64,000 nucleotides of DNA from an uncultured Alphaproteobacteria bacterium (GCA_934254915.1 CAKQMH010000001.1:207838-271837), one strand, 5' to 3'; positions 18,426-27,931 are shown, numbered from the stretch's first letter. Notes: a model not told the origin generated them from the letters alone. Numbers and translations: made by a program.

Positions 18426-19502
18426 TTAACGCGATTGTAATGCAATCAACCCCACCATAAACAATATGGCCGCCACAATCCAAAATCGGATTACAACTCT
18501 TGTTTCCGGCCAGCCTAATTGCTCAAAATGATGATGTATCGGCGCCATTTTGAAAAATCTCTTACCGCCGGTGTGTCTGAAATATGCGACTTGAATCATA
18601 ACCGACAAAGCCTCCGCCACGAACACGCCGCCGACAATTGCCAACAAAATTTCCTGTTTGACCATCACGGCCACCGTACCGAGCAAAGCCCCCAACGCCA
18701 ACGAACCGGTGTCACCCATAAACACTTTCGCCGGCGCGGCATTAAACCATAAAAAGCCAATTAAACCGCCGATAATCGTTGCGCATACAATAGCAATTTC
18801 CGCTGCCCGCGGCACATAGTTCAAATAGAAATCATGCACCGTATCCATGCCGCAAATAAAGGCCACAATCATAAAGAACAAAAAGGCAATTACCAATAAT
18901 CCCGTAGCCAATCCGTCCAGCCCATCGCTTAAGTTTACGGCATTAGATGAACCGACAATTACCACCATGGCAAACGGAATATAAAACCAGCATAAATTAA
19001 TACTCAAATTCATAAAATAAGGGATATTAAGATTATCTCTGACATCAGCCGGCGTTTCATAACCTATCACCAGTACCGCGGCCAACGCTGTTGTAAACTG
19101 CAAAAACAGTTTCATTTTTGCCGTCATGGCATTTGCGGTATTTTTAGTAACTTTCACATAATCATCGGCAAAACCGACAAAACCATATACAATCAATACT
19201 ACGATCGCAATCCATACCCACGGATTAGTTAAATCACAGCTGATAAGCATGGCCGCGATTGCACTGCCCAAAATCAAAAGTCCGCCCATAGTCGGCGTAC
19301 CTTTTTTGGTCAGCAAATGTGTTTTCGGCCCGTCTTCACGAATAGGCTGTCCTTTGGCTTGATGAGCATGCAAAATTTTAATCAGCCGATCTCCGAAACT
19401 CAGTGCCAAAATCAAGGCAACAAAGAACCCCATTAGCGCCCGCACATATATCGTATTAAGATATTCCGGCGCCGACAACGCATTAAAAATATATTGCAGC
19501 AT
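18426..19502 (-). CDS. mraY: Phospho-N-acetylmuramoyl-pentapeptide transferase MraY
   Basis: Polytopic enzyme that transfers phospho-MurNAc-pentapeptide to undecaprenyl phosphate, giving lipid I. Hallmarks are FADDYVKVTKN (Mg/lipid site), SNAVNLSDGLDGLA, MGDTGSLALG and the HHHFEQLGW motif. The 358-aa length and about ten membrane helices fit. The start at 19502 is preferred over the ATG 6 bp upstream because the GGGGAG site directly abuts the upstream one. It is the first gene of the cluster, lying after the ackA terminator, so it should have its own promoter in the roughly 80-bp gap. Confidence 0.97.
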   Translation of the reverse strand: MLQYIFNALSAPEYLNTIYVRALMGFFVALILALSFGDRLIKILHAHQAKGQPIREDGPKTHLLTKKGTPTMGGLLILGSAIAAMLISCDLTNPWVWIAIVVLIVYGFVGFADDYVKVTKNTANAMTAKMKLFLQFTTALAAVLVIGYETPADVRDNLNIPYFMNLSINLCWFYIPFAMVVIVGSSNAVNLSDGLDGLATGLLVIAFLFFMIVAFICGMDTVHDFYLNYVPRAAEIAIVCATIIGGLIGFLWFNAAPAKVFMGDTGSLALGALLGTVAVMVKQEILLAIVGGVFVAEALSVMIQVAYFRHTGGKRFFKMAPIHHHFEQLGWPETRVVIRFWIVAAILFMVGLIALQSR

Positions 19503-19582
19503 AATCATCTCCCCGTTTTTAGAATTTATTTTTTACTATAAGGCTTAAATCTAAAAAGAGTCTTAAAAAAGAATCATCTTCA

Positions 19583-19614
19583 ACAAAAAAGGCACAGCCC
19601 CAAGACTGTGCCTT
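19583..19614 (-). terminator. Rho-independent terminator after ackA
   Basis: On the minus strand a 9-bp stem (AAGGCACAG with CTGTGCCTT, loop of 8) is followed by a T run. It separates pta-ackA from mraY. Confidence 0.9.
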
Positions 19615-19632
19615 AATCAAAACAACGATATT

Positions 19633-20811
19633 TTACTTGGTTAAAGCCAAAGTATCGCGGGCAATTGCCAATTCTTCATTCGTCGGAATCACAAACGCGC
19701 GAACTTTTGAACCCTTGGCCGTGATTTCGGCAAAGTCGCCGCGCTCGTTATTAGCCTGTTCGTCAACTTCGACGCCCATATACTTTAATCTTTCCAAAAC
19801 CAATTTACGAACTAGCGGTGAATTTTCACCGACGCCGGCGGTAAAGACAATGGCGTCTACTCCGCCCAACGCCATAGTATAAGCTCCAATATATTTGGCA
19901 ATGTTATAAGTATAAACTTTCATCGCATTCAAAACATCTTCTTCGCCACGCAAATAAGCCGCTTCAAAATCACGCGAGTCGCTGTAACCGGTTAAGCCTG
20001 ATTTTCCGCTCTTTTTATTCAAAATCTCGCTTACTTCATCAGGTGTCAATTTCTGCGTCTTCATCATATAAAGCGGAATACTCGGATCAATATCGCCGCA
20101 GCGCGTATCCATAACAATACCGGCTAACGGCGTCATTCCCATTGAGGTGTCGATACATTTTCCGTCTTTAACCGCGGTAATTGAAGCTCCGCTGCCGATA
20201 TGACAGGTTATGATGCTGGCATTTTGGCCGACTATTTTGGCGGCTTCTTCGGCTACAAACTTATGTGAAGTTCCGTGCGCTCCGTAACGACGTATTTTAT
20301 AACGGGCAATTTGTTCTTTGGGCAACGCATAGGTATAAGCTTCATACGGCATCGTCTGATGAAAAGCCGTATCAAAAACTGCCACTTGCGGCATATCCGG
20401 ATATTGCCGTTTGACTGCGCGGATAACCAAAGCCGCCGGTCCGTTGTGCAATGGTGCAAGTGCCGCCAACTCTTCAATTTGCGCGACCACTTTATCATCA
20501 ATCAAAGTTGAAGCCTTAAAAATATCTCCGCCCTGAACCACACGATGGCCGATAGCATGAATTTCGCTCAAATCGGTAATGACACCGTCAAGCAAAAGTT
20601 TAAGAATTTCCTGCAAAGCCGTTTCATGATTAGGCAATTCAACCATAACTTCTTTCTTGCGGCCGTCCGCATATTTAATGCTGACATTTGACGGTGAACG
20701 ATTAATACGGTCGGCATTACCTTTAGCTACAACCTCATAGCTGTCGCCGTTGATACTAAAGAGTTGATACTTCAGGGTTGAAGAACCGGAGTTAAGAACT
20801 AAAATTTTCAT
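19633..20811 (-). CDS. ackA: Acetate kinase
   Basis: Converts acetyl phosphate and ADP to acetate and ATP, the substrate-level phosphorylation step of acetate fermentation. Motifs: N-terminal KILVLNSGSSTLKYQL, AVFDTAFHQTMP, THGTSHK-like AHGTSHKFV, CHIGSGAS, and GVGENSPLVR near the C-terminus. Length 392 aa from the second of two adjacent ATGs, which has the better spacing to AAGGA. It lies 18 bp behind pta as an operon ending in a strong terminator. Confidence 0.97.
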   Translation of the reverse strand: MKILVLNSGSSTLKYQLFSINGDSYEVVAKGNADRINRSPSNVSIKYADGRKKEVMVELPNHETALQEILKLLLDGVITDLSEIHAIGHRVVQGGDIFKASTLIDDKVVAQIEELAALAPLHNGPAALVIRAVKRQYPDMPQVAVFDTAFHQTMPYEAYTYALPKEQIARYKIRRYGAHGTSHKFVAEEAAKIVGQNASIITCHIGSGASITAVKDGKCIDTSMGMTPLAGIVMDTRCGDIDPSIPLYMMKTQKLTPDEVSEILNKKSGKSGLTGYSDSRDFEAAYLRGEEDVLNAMKVYTYNIAKYIGAYTMALGGVDAIVFTAGVGENSPLVRKLVLERLKYMGVEVDEQANNERGDFAEITAKGSKVRAFVIPTNEELAIARDTLALTK

Positions 20812-20829
20812 CATTTTTCCTTCAGCAGA

Positions 20830-21831
20830 TTATTTTTGAGTTTGTAAAATGGTAATGGCAACCACGCCGACAATATCTTCGGTAAAGCAGCCGCGCGACA
20901 AATCATTAACCGGCGCATTCAAACCTTGCAGTATCGGGCCGAACAATTCGGCGTTTGCCAAACGTTGTAACAGTTTATACCCGATATTACCGGCATCGAT
21001 ATTCGGGAAAATAAGCGTATTTGCCTGACCGGCCACACTTGAACCGGCTGCTTTTTTATGCGCCACAACTTCGTCCAAAGCCGCATCGGCCTGCAATTCG
21101 CCATCCAACATCACATTTTTTCCGGCAAATTCGGTCGCCAGCATTTCCTTAGCCAATTTAGTTGCTTCGCGGACTTTATCAACACTTTCGCCTTTTCCTG
21201 AACCGTATGTTGAATATGACAACATCGCAATTCTCGGTTCATCTCCGAAATTAATCACCGATTCTGCAGACTGTAGCGCAATATCAGCCAACTCCTTAGC
21301 CGATGGATTAATACTGATTGCGCAGTCCGACAAATAATACGGCTTGCCGTTACATACCGCAATAAACAGTGATGAAACCCCGCGGTCTTTACGTGCTGAT
21401 TTAATAATCTGCAACGCCGGACGAACCGTATCGGCGGTTGAGTGATTAGCCCCCGAAACCATACCATCAGCATCACCGGATTTAATCATCAAAGTACCGA
21501 AATAATTCGGATTCAAGACCAGCTTTTCGGCATCTTCATAGCTCAAACCTTTTTCTTTGCGCAGATTATACAATAATTCGGTATATTCGCCGCGTTTGGG
21601 AGAATCCGCAGGATTCAGCAGGCTGATATTATCCAGCTTCCAGCCTTTGGCGGCATAATAGGCTTTTATCTCTTTCACATTGCCCAAAATAATGATTTTG
21701 GCAATTCCTTCCGCGGCACAAATATGGGCTGCTTCCAACACGCGTTCGTCTTCGCCTTCGGGCAAAACAATAGTCTTGTTAAGCTTGCGGGCTTGGGCGA
21801 TAATATTGTTGATATACTGACTTTGTAACAT
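20830..21831 (-). CDS. pta: Phosphate acetyltransferase
   Basis: Transfers acetyl from acetyl-CoA to phosphate, feeding AckA. This is the short single-domain type (333 aa) without the DRTGG regulatory region of enterobacterial Pta. Motifs: VLPEGEDERVLEAA, SGADGMVSGANHSTADTVRPALQII (quoted in part as DGMVSGANHSTADTVRPA), MLSYSTYGSGKG and the C-terminal NDLSRGC. AAAGGAG stands just ahead of the ATG. With ackA it forms an acetate-producing pair. Confidence 0.96.
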   Translation of the reverse strand: MLQSQYINNIIAQARKLNKTIVLPEGEDERVLEAAHICAAEGIAKIIILGNVKEIKAYYAAKGWKLDNISLLNPADSPKRGEYTELLYNLRKEKGLSYEDAEKLVLNPNYFGTLMIKSGDADGMVSGANHSTADTVRPALQIIKSARKDRGVSSLFIAVCNGKPYYLSDCAISINPSAKELADIALQSAESVINFGDEPRIAMLSYSTYGSGKGESVDKVREATKLAKEMLATEFAGKNVMLDGELQADAALDEVVAHKKAAGSSVAGQANTLIFPNIDAGNIGYKLLQRLANAELFGPILQGLNAPVNDLSRGCFTEDIVGVVAITILQTQK

Positions 21832-22014
21832 ATTTTCTCCTTTGCTTGAAAGCGCGTAACGCGAAAATATATCAAGCGATTGACAAGTTAGTGTTTGTAA
21901 TTTGACTAATGTTTACACTTATAAGACGCAAAAGTCAAAATATCTTTTGCTTATTTGCGCAAAGTATAATATCATCAGCCTGACTTAAAAATATGCGAAT
22001 TAAGGAGATTATTC

Positions 22015-22431
22015 ATGGAAAGAACATTATCCATCATCAAACCTGATGCCACTCAACGTAATATTACCGGCAAAATTAATGCCATGATTGAAGATGCCGG
22101 CTTAAAAATTGTTGCCCAAAAACGTATTCGCCTGACAGCTGAACAAGCTGAAGCTTTTTATGCCGAACACAAAGACAAATCATTTTTCACCGGCTTGGTC
22201 GAATTTATGACCTCTGCTCCGGTTGTCGTTCAGGTTTTGGAAGGTGAAGATGCCATCAGCCGCTATCGCGCAATTATGGGTACAACTAACCCGGCCGTTG
22301 CCGAAGAAGGCACTATTCGCAAAACTTTTGCTTTGTCGATTGACAAGAACTCAGTTCATGGTTCGGATTCGCCCGAAAGCGCCAAACGCGAAGTCGGCTT
22401 TTTCTTCAGTGCAGTTGAAATTTTGGCATAA
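22015..22431 (+). CDS. ndk: Nucleoside diphosphate kinase
   Basis: Balances NTP pools by phosphate transfer through a phosphohistidine. The 138-aa chain has the N-terminal TLSIIKPDA, the RPFF-equivalent SFFTGLVEFM, and the active site NSVHGSDS with His115. A strong AAGGAG lies 7 bp before the ATG. A TATAAT-like box sits at 21965-21970 but I see no clear -35 partner. A signal-peptide DUF2066 gene follows after 15 bp. Confidence 0.97.
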   Translation: MERTLSIIKPDATQRNITGKINAMIEDAGLKIVAQKRIRLTAEQAEAFYAEHKDKSFFTGLVEFMTSAPVVVQVLEGEDAISRYRAIMGTTNPAVAEEGTIRKTFALSIDKNSVHGSDSPESAKREVGFFFSAVEILA

Positions 22432-22446
22432 GGACTGAGATTAAAA

Positions 22447-23505
22447 ATGTGGTGTAGTTGGAAATTATTATTTGCCGTTGTATTGCTGAGTTTAACTCTC
22501 AGCCGCTTATCTTTGGCTGCTGATGAACGTTTTTCGGTTGAAATAAATGTTGACGTTACGGATGACAATGCTTCTTTGGCTCGCGAAAAGGCTCTGAATG
22601 AAGCCAACCGCGCCGCCATTGTCGAAGTCGCCAAACGTATTACCACCGCTGAAGGCGCTGCACGCCTAGGTGCGATGAACAATGATCAGCTGATTAACTT
22701 TATTAAAGAAGTGTCGGTTAACAGCGAAAAATCATCCAACGTCCGCTACATTGCCAATTTAAGAGTCGTCTTGAATGAAGATATGCTGCGCCAATATATG
22801 GAAGAACGGCAAATTCCGCTGCTGATGCAAACCAACTCGCGGATTCTGGTTGTACCGGTCTTTCGCGAATTTCCGTCTGACAAACCTTTGCTGTGGGAAA
22901 GCGGCAACCTCTGGCGACAGGCATGGGACAATGCCCCGCACGGCAATGTCGTAAGCTTTATACCTCTGACCGCCACCGGCAGTAATTATGCCATTATTGA
23001 TGCCGATAAAGCTCTGTCCGTTAACGGAGAGGCTTTGGAAAAACTGATGCGCGTAAACGGTGCTGATGATGTTTATGTGCTTGATGCGGTTTATGACGGC
23101 ATTGACGGCCTCAAAATCAAAGCCACCTCTTACAACGGCGATCAACAAAACATCAAAGTTTTTGGTTCGCGCAGCTCGGGAGCGGAACTGTTTAATAATG
23201 CCGTGCGTGAAGTCGAGCAACGGATTGAACAAAAATCCAAACAACAAACTCTGGCCGAAGGCGCAATGGAAAATTCGCAAATCGTAATGTACGGCTTTAA
23301 CTTGCTGTCCGAATGGATACAGCTTGAAAAGACACTGCACAATCTGCCGCAAATTAAAGCTATTGAAATGCAGGCTTTGGGAACAGACAAAGTGCAATTC
23401 AAATTATTATACGGCGGCTCAAGTGAAAGATTAATTTATGATTTGCGCAATCATGGTTATTCGCTGTCAAACCACGGCAATTATGCCTTAATTGAAAAGA
23501 AGTAA
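22447..23505 (+). CDS. Exported DUF2066-domain protein
   Basis: Conserved proteobacterial periplasmic protein of unknown function, 352 aa. A signal peptide ends after LSLA (about residue 24). The following region (VDVTDDNASLAREKALNEA) and the later ILVVPVF and LWRQAW segments fit DUF2066. In many Alphaproteobacteria this family is found upstream of perM and hdaA; here perM follows directly but hdaA is 13 kb away. No catalytic motif is visible. Confidence 0.72.
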   Translation: MWCSWKLLFAVVLLSLTLSRLSLAADERFSVEINVDVTDDNASLAREKALNEANRAAIVEVAKRITTAEGAARLGAMNNDQLINFIKEVSVNSEKSSNVRYIANLRVVLNEDMLRQYMEERQIPLLMQTNSRILVVPVFREFPSDKPLLWESGNLWRQAWDNAPHGNVVSFIPLTATGSNYAIIDADKALSVNGEALEKLMRVNGADDVYVLDAVYDGIDGLKIKATSYNGDQQNIKVFGSRSSGAELFNNAVREVEQRIEQKSKQQTLAEGAMENSQIVMYGFNLLSEWIQLEKTLHNLPQIKAIEMQALGTDKVQFKLLYGGSSERLIYDLRNHGYSLSNHGNYALIEKK

Positions 23506-23515
23506 AGGAAGCCTC

Positions 23516-24577
23516 ATGTTCGGGAACAGACGCGCCTGCAATAATTGGGAAATTTGGCTGCTGATATTTGTACTTTTTGCGGCGACCGTCTATATTCTGC
23601 GTTCGGTCTTGCTGCCGTTTGTTGCCGGAATCGTTATCGGCTATTTGCTTGACCCTTTGGCCTCCAAGCTCGAAAAATTTAAGATTAACCGCACGTTTGC
23701 CACTATTTTGGTTATGTTGCTGGTGGTTTTGATTGCCGTACCGGCACTGATTTTGCTGATTAGTATTATTGACGAGCAAATTATGCACTTTGCCCAAATG
23801 GTTCCCGGATATTTATCATCATTTGCCAAGAAGATTGAACCGGTAATGCTTGAGTTGCAAGACAAATTTCCCGCGCTAGAACCCGATAAAATCCGTGAAT
23901 ACCTGCGCAACAATATGTCCAACGGCATCCGCCTTATCGGGCGTCTGGTACGCAGTGTTATTAGCGGCGGTTTTGCTTTCGTCAATATCCTTTCACTGTT
24001 GCTGATTACACCGGTTGTCGCTTTTTATATGCTGCGCGATTGGGATAAATTTGTCGCCAAAGTTGATGATTTGCTGCCCCAGCACTCCAAATCCGCCATT
24101 GAACAACAGGCGCGTGAAATTGATTGTATTCTGGCCTCGTTCATTCGCGGACAAGTTATGGTCTGTGTTCTGCTCGGAACTTTTTATGCCGTCGGATTAT
24201 ATCTTGTAGGGCTTGATTTAGGCGTCTTGGTCGGCTTTGGCGCCGGTCTGATTTCCTTTATTCCTTATGTCGGCTCAATTTCCGGATTCGTTGTCAGCCT
24301 CTGCATCGCCTTTGCCCAATTTGATAATATGATGCCGATATTGCAGGTCATCGGGGTCTTTATGGTCGGACAATTCCTTGAAGGCAACTTTTTAACTCCG
24401 AAATTGGTCGGAGATTCAGTCGGACTTCATCCGGTTTGGGTAATGTTCGCCTTATTGGCCGGTGGTGTGTTATTAGGTTTCTTAGGCTTAATGATAGCCG
24501 TTCCGGTTGCGGCCATAATCGGTGTGATTGTTCGCCATGCAATCGGCAACTACAAAAACAGCTCACTTTATAAATAA
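23516..24577 (+). CDS. perM: AI-2E/PerM-family membrane transporter
   Basis: Polytopic inner-membrane protein of 353 aa in the AI-2E exporter/PerM family. The substrate is uncertain: some members export autoinducer-2, others are Na+/H+ antiporters. It has about seven hydrophobic segments; LLPFVAGIVIGYLLDPLASKLEK near the start (in part LDPLASKLEK), the loop with LFISFIPY-like GLISFIPYVGS, and LTPKLVGDSVGLHPVWV near the end are family features. The ATG at 23516 is chosen for AAGGA 6 bp upstream, just after the DUF2066 stop. Confidence 0.88.
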   Translation: MFGNRRACNNWEIWLLIFVLFAATVYILRSVLLPFVAGIVIGYLLDPLASKLEKFKINRTFATILVMLLVVLIAVPALILLISIIDEQIMHFAQMVPGYLSSFAKKIEPVMLELQDKFPALEPDKIREYLRNNMSNGIRLIGRLVRSVISGGFAFVNILSLLLITPVVAFYMLRDWDKFVAKVDDLLPQHSKSAIEQQAREIDCILASFIRGQVMVCVLLGTFYAVGLYLVGLDLGVLVGFGAGLISFIPYVGSISGFVVSLCIAFAQFDNMMPILQVIGVFMVGQFLEGNFLTPKLVGDSVGLHPVWVMFALLAGGVLLGFLGLMIAVPVAAIIGVIVRHAIGNYKNSSLYK

Positions 24578-24610
24578 CTTATTTTCAACCAAAGCGACTG
24601 CAAAATGAAG

Positions 24611-24644
24611 AAATCCCGGCTATATTTTTATAATGCCGGGATTT
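24611..24644. terminator. Hairpin between convergent genes
   Basis: A 10-bp stem (AAATCCCGGC, GCCGGGATTT) with a 14-nt loop lies between perM (+) and the lipoprotein gene (-). The flanks are T-rich only in part, so its strength is uncertain. Confidence 0.6.
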
Positions 24645-24669
24645 CTCTACTGCCACATCGCTCACTAAT

Positions 24670-25056
24670 CTACTTGCAGCAGGAAATGCGGCGCAAAGTA
24701 TAACTGTCCGCCAAAGTATTGGTGATAAGGTGCTTTTGCTGATTCAAGCGGTGCAAAGCATCTTTTTTGACTTTATAGTAAGCCGGCTCGCCATTCAGCG
24801 GCGTGATTTTGACTTTGTCGCCGCTAAGACTGTACGTACCTTGCTCCGTAAAGATATTATCCGGTTGGTTTTGATAAATCAAAATAGAATTAAATGAATT
24901 GTTGCGGTTCAACTGCAACGTAGAAATGACATTTTCACCATTGGCGGTAGTAAATGTACCCTCAAATGTTCCGCAAGCCGGATTAGGTTTATAACTTCCG
25001 GTCGCACAAGCTGCTAATAATGCGGTAGCTGTCGCAATTATGGCTAATTTTTTCAT
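24670..25056 (-). CDS. NlpE-like lipoprotein
   Basis: A 128-aa outer-membrane or periplasmic lipoprotein. The signal peptide ends in the lipobox LLAAC with Cys17. The mature part (CGTFEGTFTTA, then STLQLNRNNSF and GTYSLSGDKVKITP) resembles the N-terminal NlpE domain, a small beta barrel associated in Enterobacteria with copper and surface sensing. It ends in the unusual tail RRISCCK with two cysteines. It is an independent gene next to era. The family match is by pattern only. Confidence 0.7.
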   Translation of the reverse strand: MKKLAIIATATALLAACATGSYKPNPACGTFEGTFTTANGENVISTLQLNRNNSFNSILIYQNQPDNIFTEQGTYSLSGDKVKITPLNGEPAYYKVKKDALHRLNQQKHLITNTLADSYTLRRISCCK

Positions 25057-25109
25057 GATAATCCCCTTGTTTTAATACGATAAAAATCAGACCCTTACTT
25101 ATCTAATTT

Positions 25110-26024
25110 CTAGGCATTAAAATTCAAGCCCCAGACATTATAACGTCCGGCGTCTTCTTGCCAGTTTTCACGGACTTTTACAAAGAGAAACAAGTGAACA
25201 CGTTCTTCCAACAGCTCTTCAATCTCGCGGCGGGCTGATTGACCGATGCGTTTTATCATACTTCCGCCCTTGCCTAAGACGATGATTTTTTGATTGTCTT
25301 TTTCAACATAAATCGTAATTTCGGCTCTGATTGAACCATCATCACGCCGTTCCCACAATTCGGGTTCGACCGTCAGAGCATAAGGCAATTCCTGATGCAA
25401 AAACAAAAACAGCTTTTCCCGAACAATCTCCGCTGCCAGCATTTTTAAGGGCATATCAGACATTTGCTCTTCCGGATAATACCACGGACTGAGGGGTAAA
25501 TTGCGCGCCAAATAAGCATAAAAATCATCCATATTCTGCCCTGTCTGCGCAGAGACAAAAAAGGTTTCGGTAAACTTGAAATCACGATTAAGCGCGGCGC
25601 TCAGCCCCAAAAGTTTGTCTTTAACTACCAAATCAACTTTATTCAGCAGCAGAACGGCCGACAGATTATGCTTTTGCAGTTTGGCGATGATACTGCGGGT
25701 TTCATCATCATAACCGCGTTTGGCATCAACAACCAGAACTATGATATCGGCGTCCTCAACCCCGCTCCAGGCTGAACCGACCATGGCGCGATCCAGACGC
25801 CGTTTGGGTTTGAAAATACCCGGTGTGTCAATGAAAATTATTTGCGTATTTTCATAAATGCCGATACCTTTAACCAAAGTTCGCGTAGTTTGCACTTTGG
25901 GCGACACAATCGAAACCTTAGAACCTACAAAGTTATTGGTAACCGTCGATTTTCCGGCATTAGGAGCGCCGATAAGGGCCACAAAACCGCAGCGAGTTTG
26001 AAGATTTTGCTTGTCATCGCTCAT
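25110..26024 (-). CDS. era: GTPase Era
   Basis: Ras-like GTPase with a KH domain that binds the 3' end of 16S rRNA and assists 30S assembly. G1 GAPNAGKST is at 19-27; G2/G3 follow with TTRT and DTPG; G4 NKVD is present; the KH region with VLGKGGSMIKRIG lies near residue 250. Length 304 aa. It overlaps rnc by 4 bp (ATGA), the usual alphaproteobacterial rnc-era arrangement. Confidence 0.97.
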   Translation of the reverse strand: MSDDKQNLQTRCGFVALIGAPNAGKSTVTNNFVGSKVSIVSPKVQTTRTLVKGIGIYENTQIIFIDTPGIFKPKRRLDRAMVGSAWSGVEDADIIVLVVDAKRGYDDETRSIIAKLQKHNLSAVLLLNKVDLVVKDKLLGLSAALNRDFKFTETFFVSAQTGQNMDDFYAYLARNLPLSPWYYPEEQMSDMPLKMLAAEIVREKLFLFLHQELPYALTVEPELWERRDDGSIRAEITIYVEKDNQKIIVLGKGGSMIKRIGQSARREIEELLEERVHLFLFVKVRENWQEDAGRYNVWGLNFNA

Positions 26025-26674
26025 CGATTGATTTTCTCCAACATCTTGGTTGCCGCGTCAAATTCGGCTAATTTCTTGCTGCGTCCCGTTCCGATAACGC
26101 TTTCAATCCCGCCGCTAAGCACAACTTTCATTGCAAAAGTCGGCTCATGCTCACTGCCGGTACGCTCGACTAATTCGTAATGGGGCATACCATAGCCCTT
26201 GGCGCAGGAAACTTCTTGCAGCAAAGTTTTGGAATCTTTATGCGGGGCAAGATTTTTATCAATCAAATCACGCCAGTGGTTATCAACAAAGGCAATGGCA
26301 TATTCAACGCCGCCGTCAATGTAAATCGCACCGATAACCGCTTCGCAGACATCGCACAAAACATTTTCATTTTCCCGAATTTCGGCATTGGCAACCCGCA
26401 TATATTTACCAAGCTGCAAACGTCTTCCGACCTCGGCAACGGTTTCTTTGCAGACCAGACCGGTAAAGCGCTGCGATAAATTGCCCTCCGGCTCTTGCGG
26501 AAAAAGTTTATACAGCAACGAAGCAATAGCCAAGCCCAAAACCCGATCGCCCAAAAATTCCAAACGTTCATAATTATGGTCAACCGCGGAATTAACACTG
26601 CCGTGTGTCAGGGCTTTTTGCAATAAAGCCGGTTTCTTAAATTCGTGTTTTAATATTTTTTCTAATTCTTTCAT
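26021..26674 (-). CDS. rnc: Ribonuclease III
   Basis: Double-strand-specific endoribonuclease for rRNA processing. The catalytic signature ERLEFLGDRVLGL is at 36-48, the second acidic cluster CDVCEAVIGAIYIDGG at about 108-123, and a C-terminal double-stranded RNA-binding domain runs from about 150 to the end. Length 217 aa. It is coupled to era. A terminator-like hairpin separates it from lepB, so rnc-era may have a separate promoter. Confidence 0.97.
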   Translation of the reverse strand: MKELEKILKHEFKKPALLQKALTHGSVNSAVDHNYERLEFLGDRVLGLAIASLLYKLFPQEPEGNLSQRFTGLVCKETVAEVGRRLQLGKYMRVANAEIRENENVLCDVCEAVIGAIYIDGGVEYAIAFVDNHWRDLIDKNLAPHKDSKTLLQEVSCAKGYGMPHYELVERTGSEHEPTFAMKVVLSGGIESVIGTGRSKKLAEFDAATKMLEKINR

Positions 26675-26689
26675 TAATCACACCATTAA

Positions 26690-26722
26690 TAAAAAACGGG
26701 CAACAAAATAAATACTGCCCGT
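26690..26722 (-). terminator. Rho-independent terminator after lepB
   Basis: On the minus strand ACGGGCA pairs with TGCCCGT (7 bp, 13-nt loop), followed by a TTTTTT run. It lies 7 bp past the lepB stop and before rnc, so it may only attenuate readthrough. Confidence 0.8.
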
Positions 26723-26728
26723 CAGCGG

Positions 26729-27457
26729 TTATTGAATCTTGTTAAACAAGCGTTCCCAACGGATGATTTTCGGCCAGCTCCACGGTTTATACCAGCTGTC
26801 ATCATCATTATGCGAGAAGAACAAAAAGCGAGCCTTGCCTACCAGATTTTCAGCCGGTACAAAACCTACGTTAACTCTGCTGTCATCCGAACGGTCGCGG
26901 TTGTCGCCCATCATAAAGTAATTGCCTTTCGGGACTTCCACTTCGCTGAAATTATCATGCACCTCATTATCGGAGATTTCCAAAATACGATGTTTTACAC
27001 CGTTAGGCAGAGTTTCCTCATATTGACGATAGCGTTCGGCGCTGCCGTATTGATTACGGATGATAAAATCCTCCAGTTGCTCACGCTCCAGCTTTTGACC
27101 ATTAATATACAGCCGTCCGTTCTGCAATTTTATTTTATCCCCCGGAAGGCCGATAACACGTTTGATAAAATCCGTCTTATTATCTTGCGGATATTTGAAA
27201 ACCACGACATCACCGCGTTGAGGTTCACTTTCCCAAACCCGTCCCTCAAACAACGGCAGACTTAAGGGAAGCGAATGTTTGGAATAACCGTAAGTATATT
27301 TGGATACGAAAAGATAATCGCCGACATAGAGTGTGGGATACATTGAGCCTGACGGTATTTTGAACGGTTCAAACCACAGCGTGCGGATTACCACGGCAAT
27401 TAAAATAGCATAAAATATGGTTTTAAGTGTGTCCCAAAAACTTTCCTCTTTGTCCAT
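26729..27457 (-). CDS. lepB: Signal peptidase I
   Basis: Membrane serine protease that removes signal peptides from secreted proteins. One N-terminal membrane helix (about 10-28) is followed by the catalytic box FKIPSGSMYPTL with Ser38, the lysine box FIKRVIGLPGD with Lys99, and the C-terminal GDNRDRSDDSR. Length 242 aa fits the alphaproteobacterial form. AGAGGA precedes the ATG. The order acpS-lepB-rnc-era is conserved in the class. Confidence 0.97.
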   Translation of the reverse strand: MDKEESFWDTLKTIFYAILIAVVIRTLWFEPFKIPSGSMYPTLYVGDYLFVSKYTYGYSKHSLPLSLPLFEGRVWESEPQRGDVVVFKYPQDNKTDFIKRVIGLPGDKIKLQNGRLYINGQKLEREQLEDFIIRNQYGSAERYRQYEETLPNGVKHRILEISDNEVHDNFSEVEVPKGNYFMMGDNRDRSDDSRVNVGFVPAENLVGKARFLFFSHNDDDSWYKPWSWPKIIRWERLFNKIQ

Positions 27458-27529
27458 AAAATCCTCTTTTCAAATCGCAGACTTAATTATTCAGTGCTGA
27501 CATAATATACATTTTTTCAGATTAAACAA

Positions 27530-27931
27530 CTATAAAATTTCAATAATTACAACTGCCTGCGCAAATGGAAAATCATCGCTGATTGACAAATGGCAGGCAT
27601 AGTTGCGTCCGCCGGCCAAAGCATTTGCGCGAGCCAAAGCCTGCCCTGACAGGCAAAGCAGCGGTTTGCCCCGATCATCATGCGTGACGCTGATTTCCTG
27701 CCAGGAAATTCCGTTATTAAAACCTGTGCCGAGCGCTTTGGCAGCTGCCTCTTTGGCTGCAAAAAGCTTGGCAACTTTGGCGGCCGATTTACGAGCATCG
27801 GCAGATATGGCTGTTAACTCCTGCTGTTCGGCGGAAGTTAAAATCTTAGCCGTAAAATGAGTGCCGAATTTTTGCAGGCTGCGGTTGATGCGTTCGATAT
27901 TAACAATGTCTGTTCCAAGACCGATAATCAT
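27530..27931 (-). CDS. acpS: Holo-[acyl-carrier-protein] synthase
   Basis: Transfers 4-phosphopantetheine from CoA to acyl carrier protein. Motifs: N-terminal IIGLGTDIVNIERI with the metal-binding Asp, and KLFAAKEAAAKALGTG. Length 133 aa. It lies upstream of lepB in the same direction with a 72-bp gap. pdxJ, its usual upstream partner in Alphaproteobacteria, is not here; the flgF operon begins divergently. Confidence 0.95.
   Translation of the reverse strand: MIIGLGTDIVNIERINRSLQKFGTHFTAKILTSAEQQELTAISADARKSAAKVAKLFAAKEAAAKALGTGFNNGISWQEISVTHDDRGKPLLCLSGQALARANALAGGRNYACHLSISDDFPFAQAVVIIEIL

Noticed and set aside
22759..23397. A 212-codon open frame opposite the DUF2066 gene
   Set aside because: Antisense to a gene with a clear signal peptide and domain; composition is that of a shadow frame.
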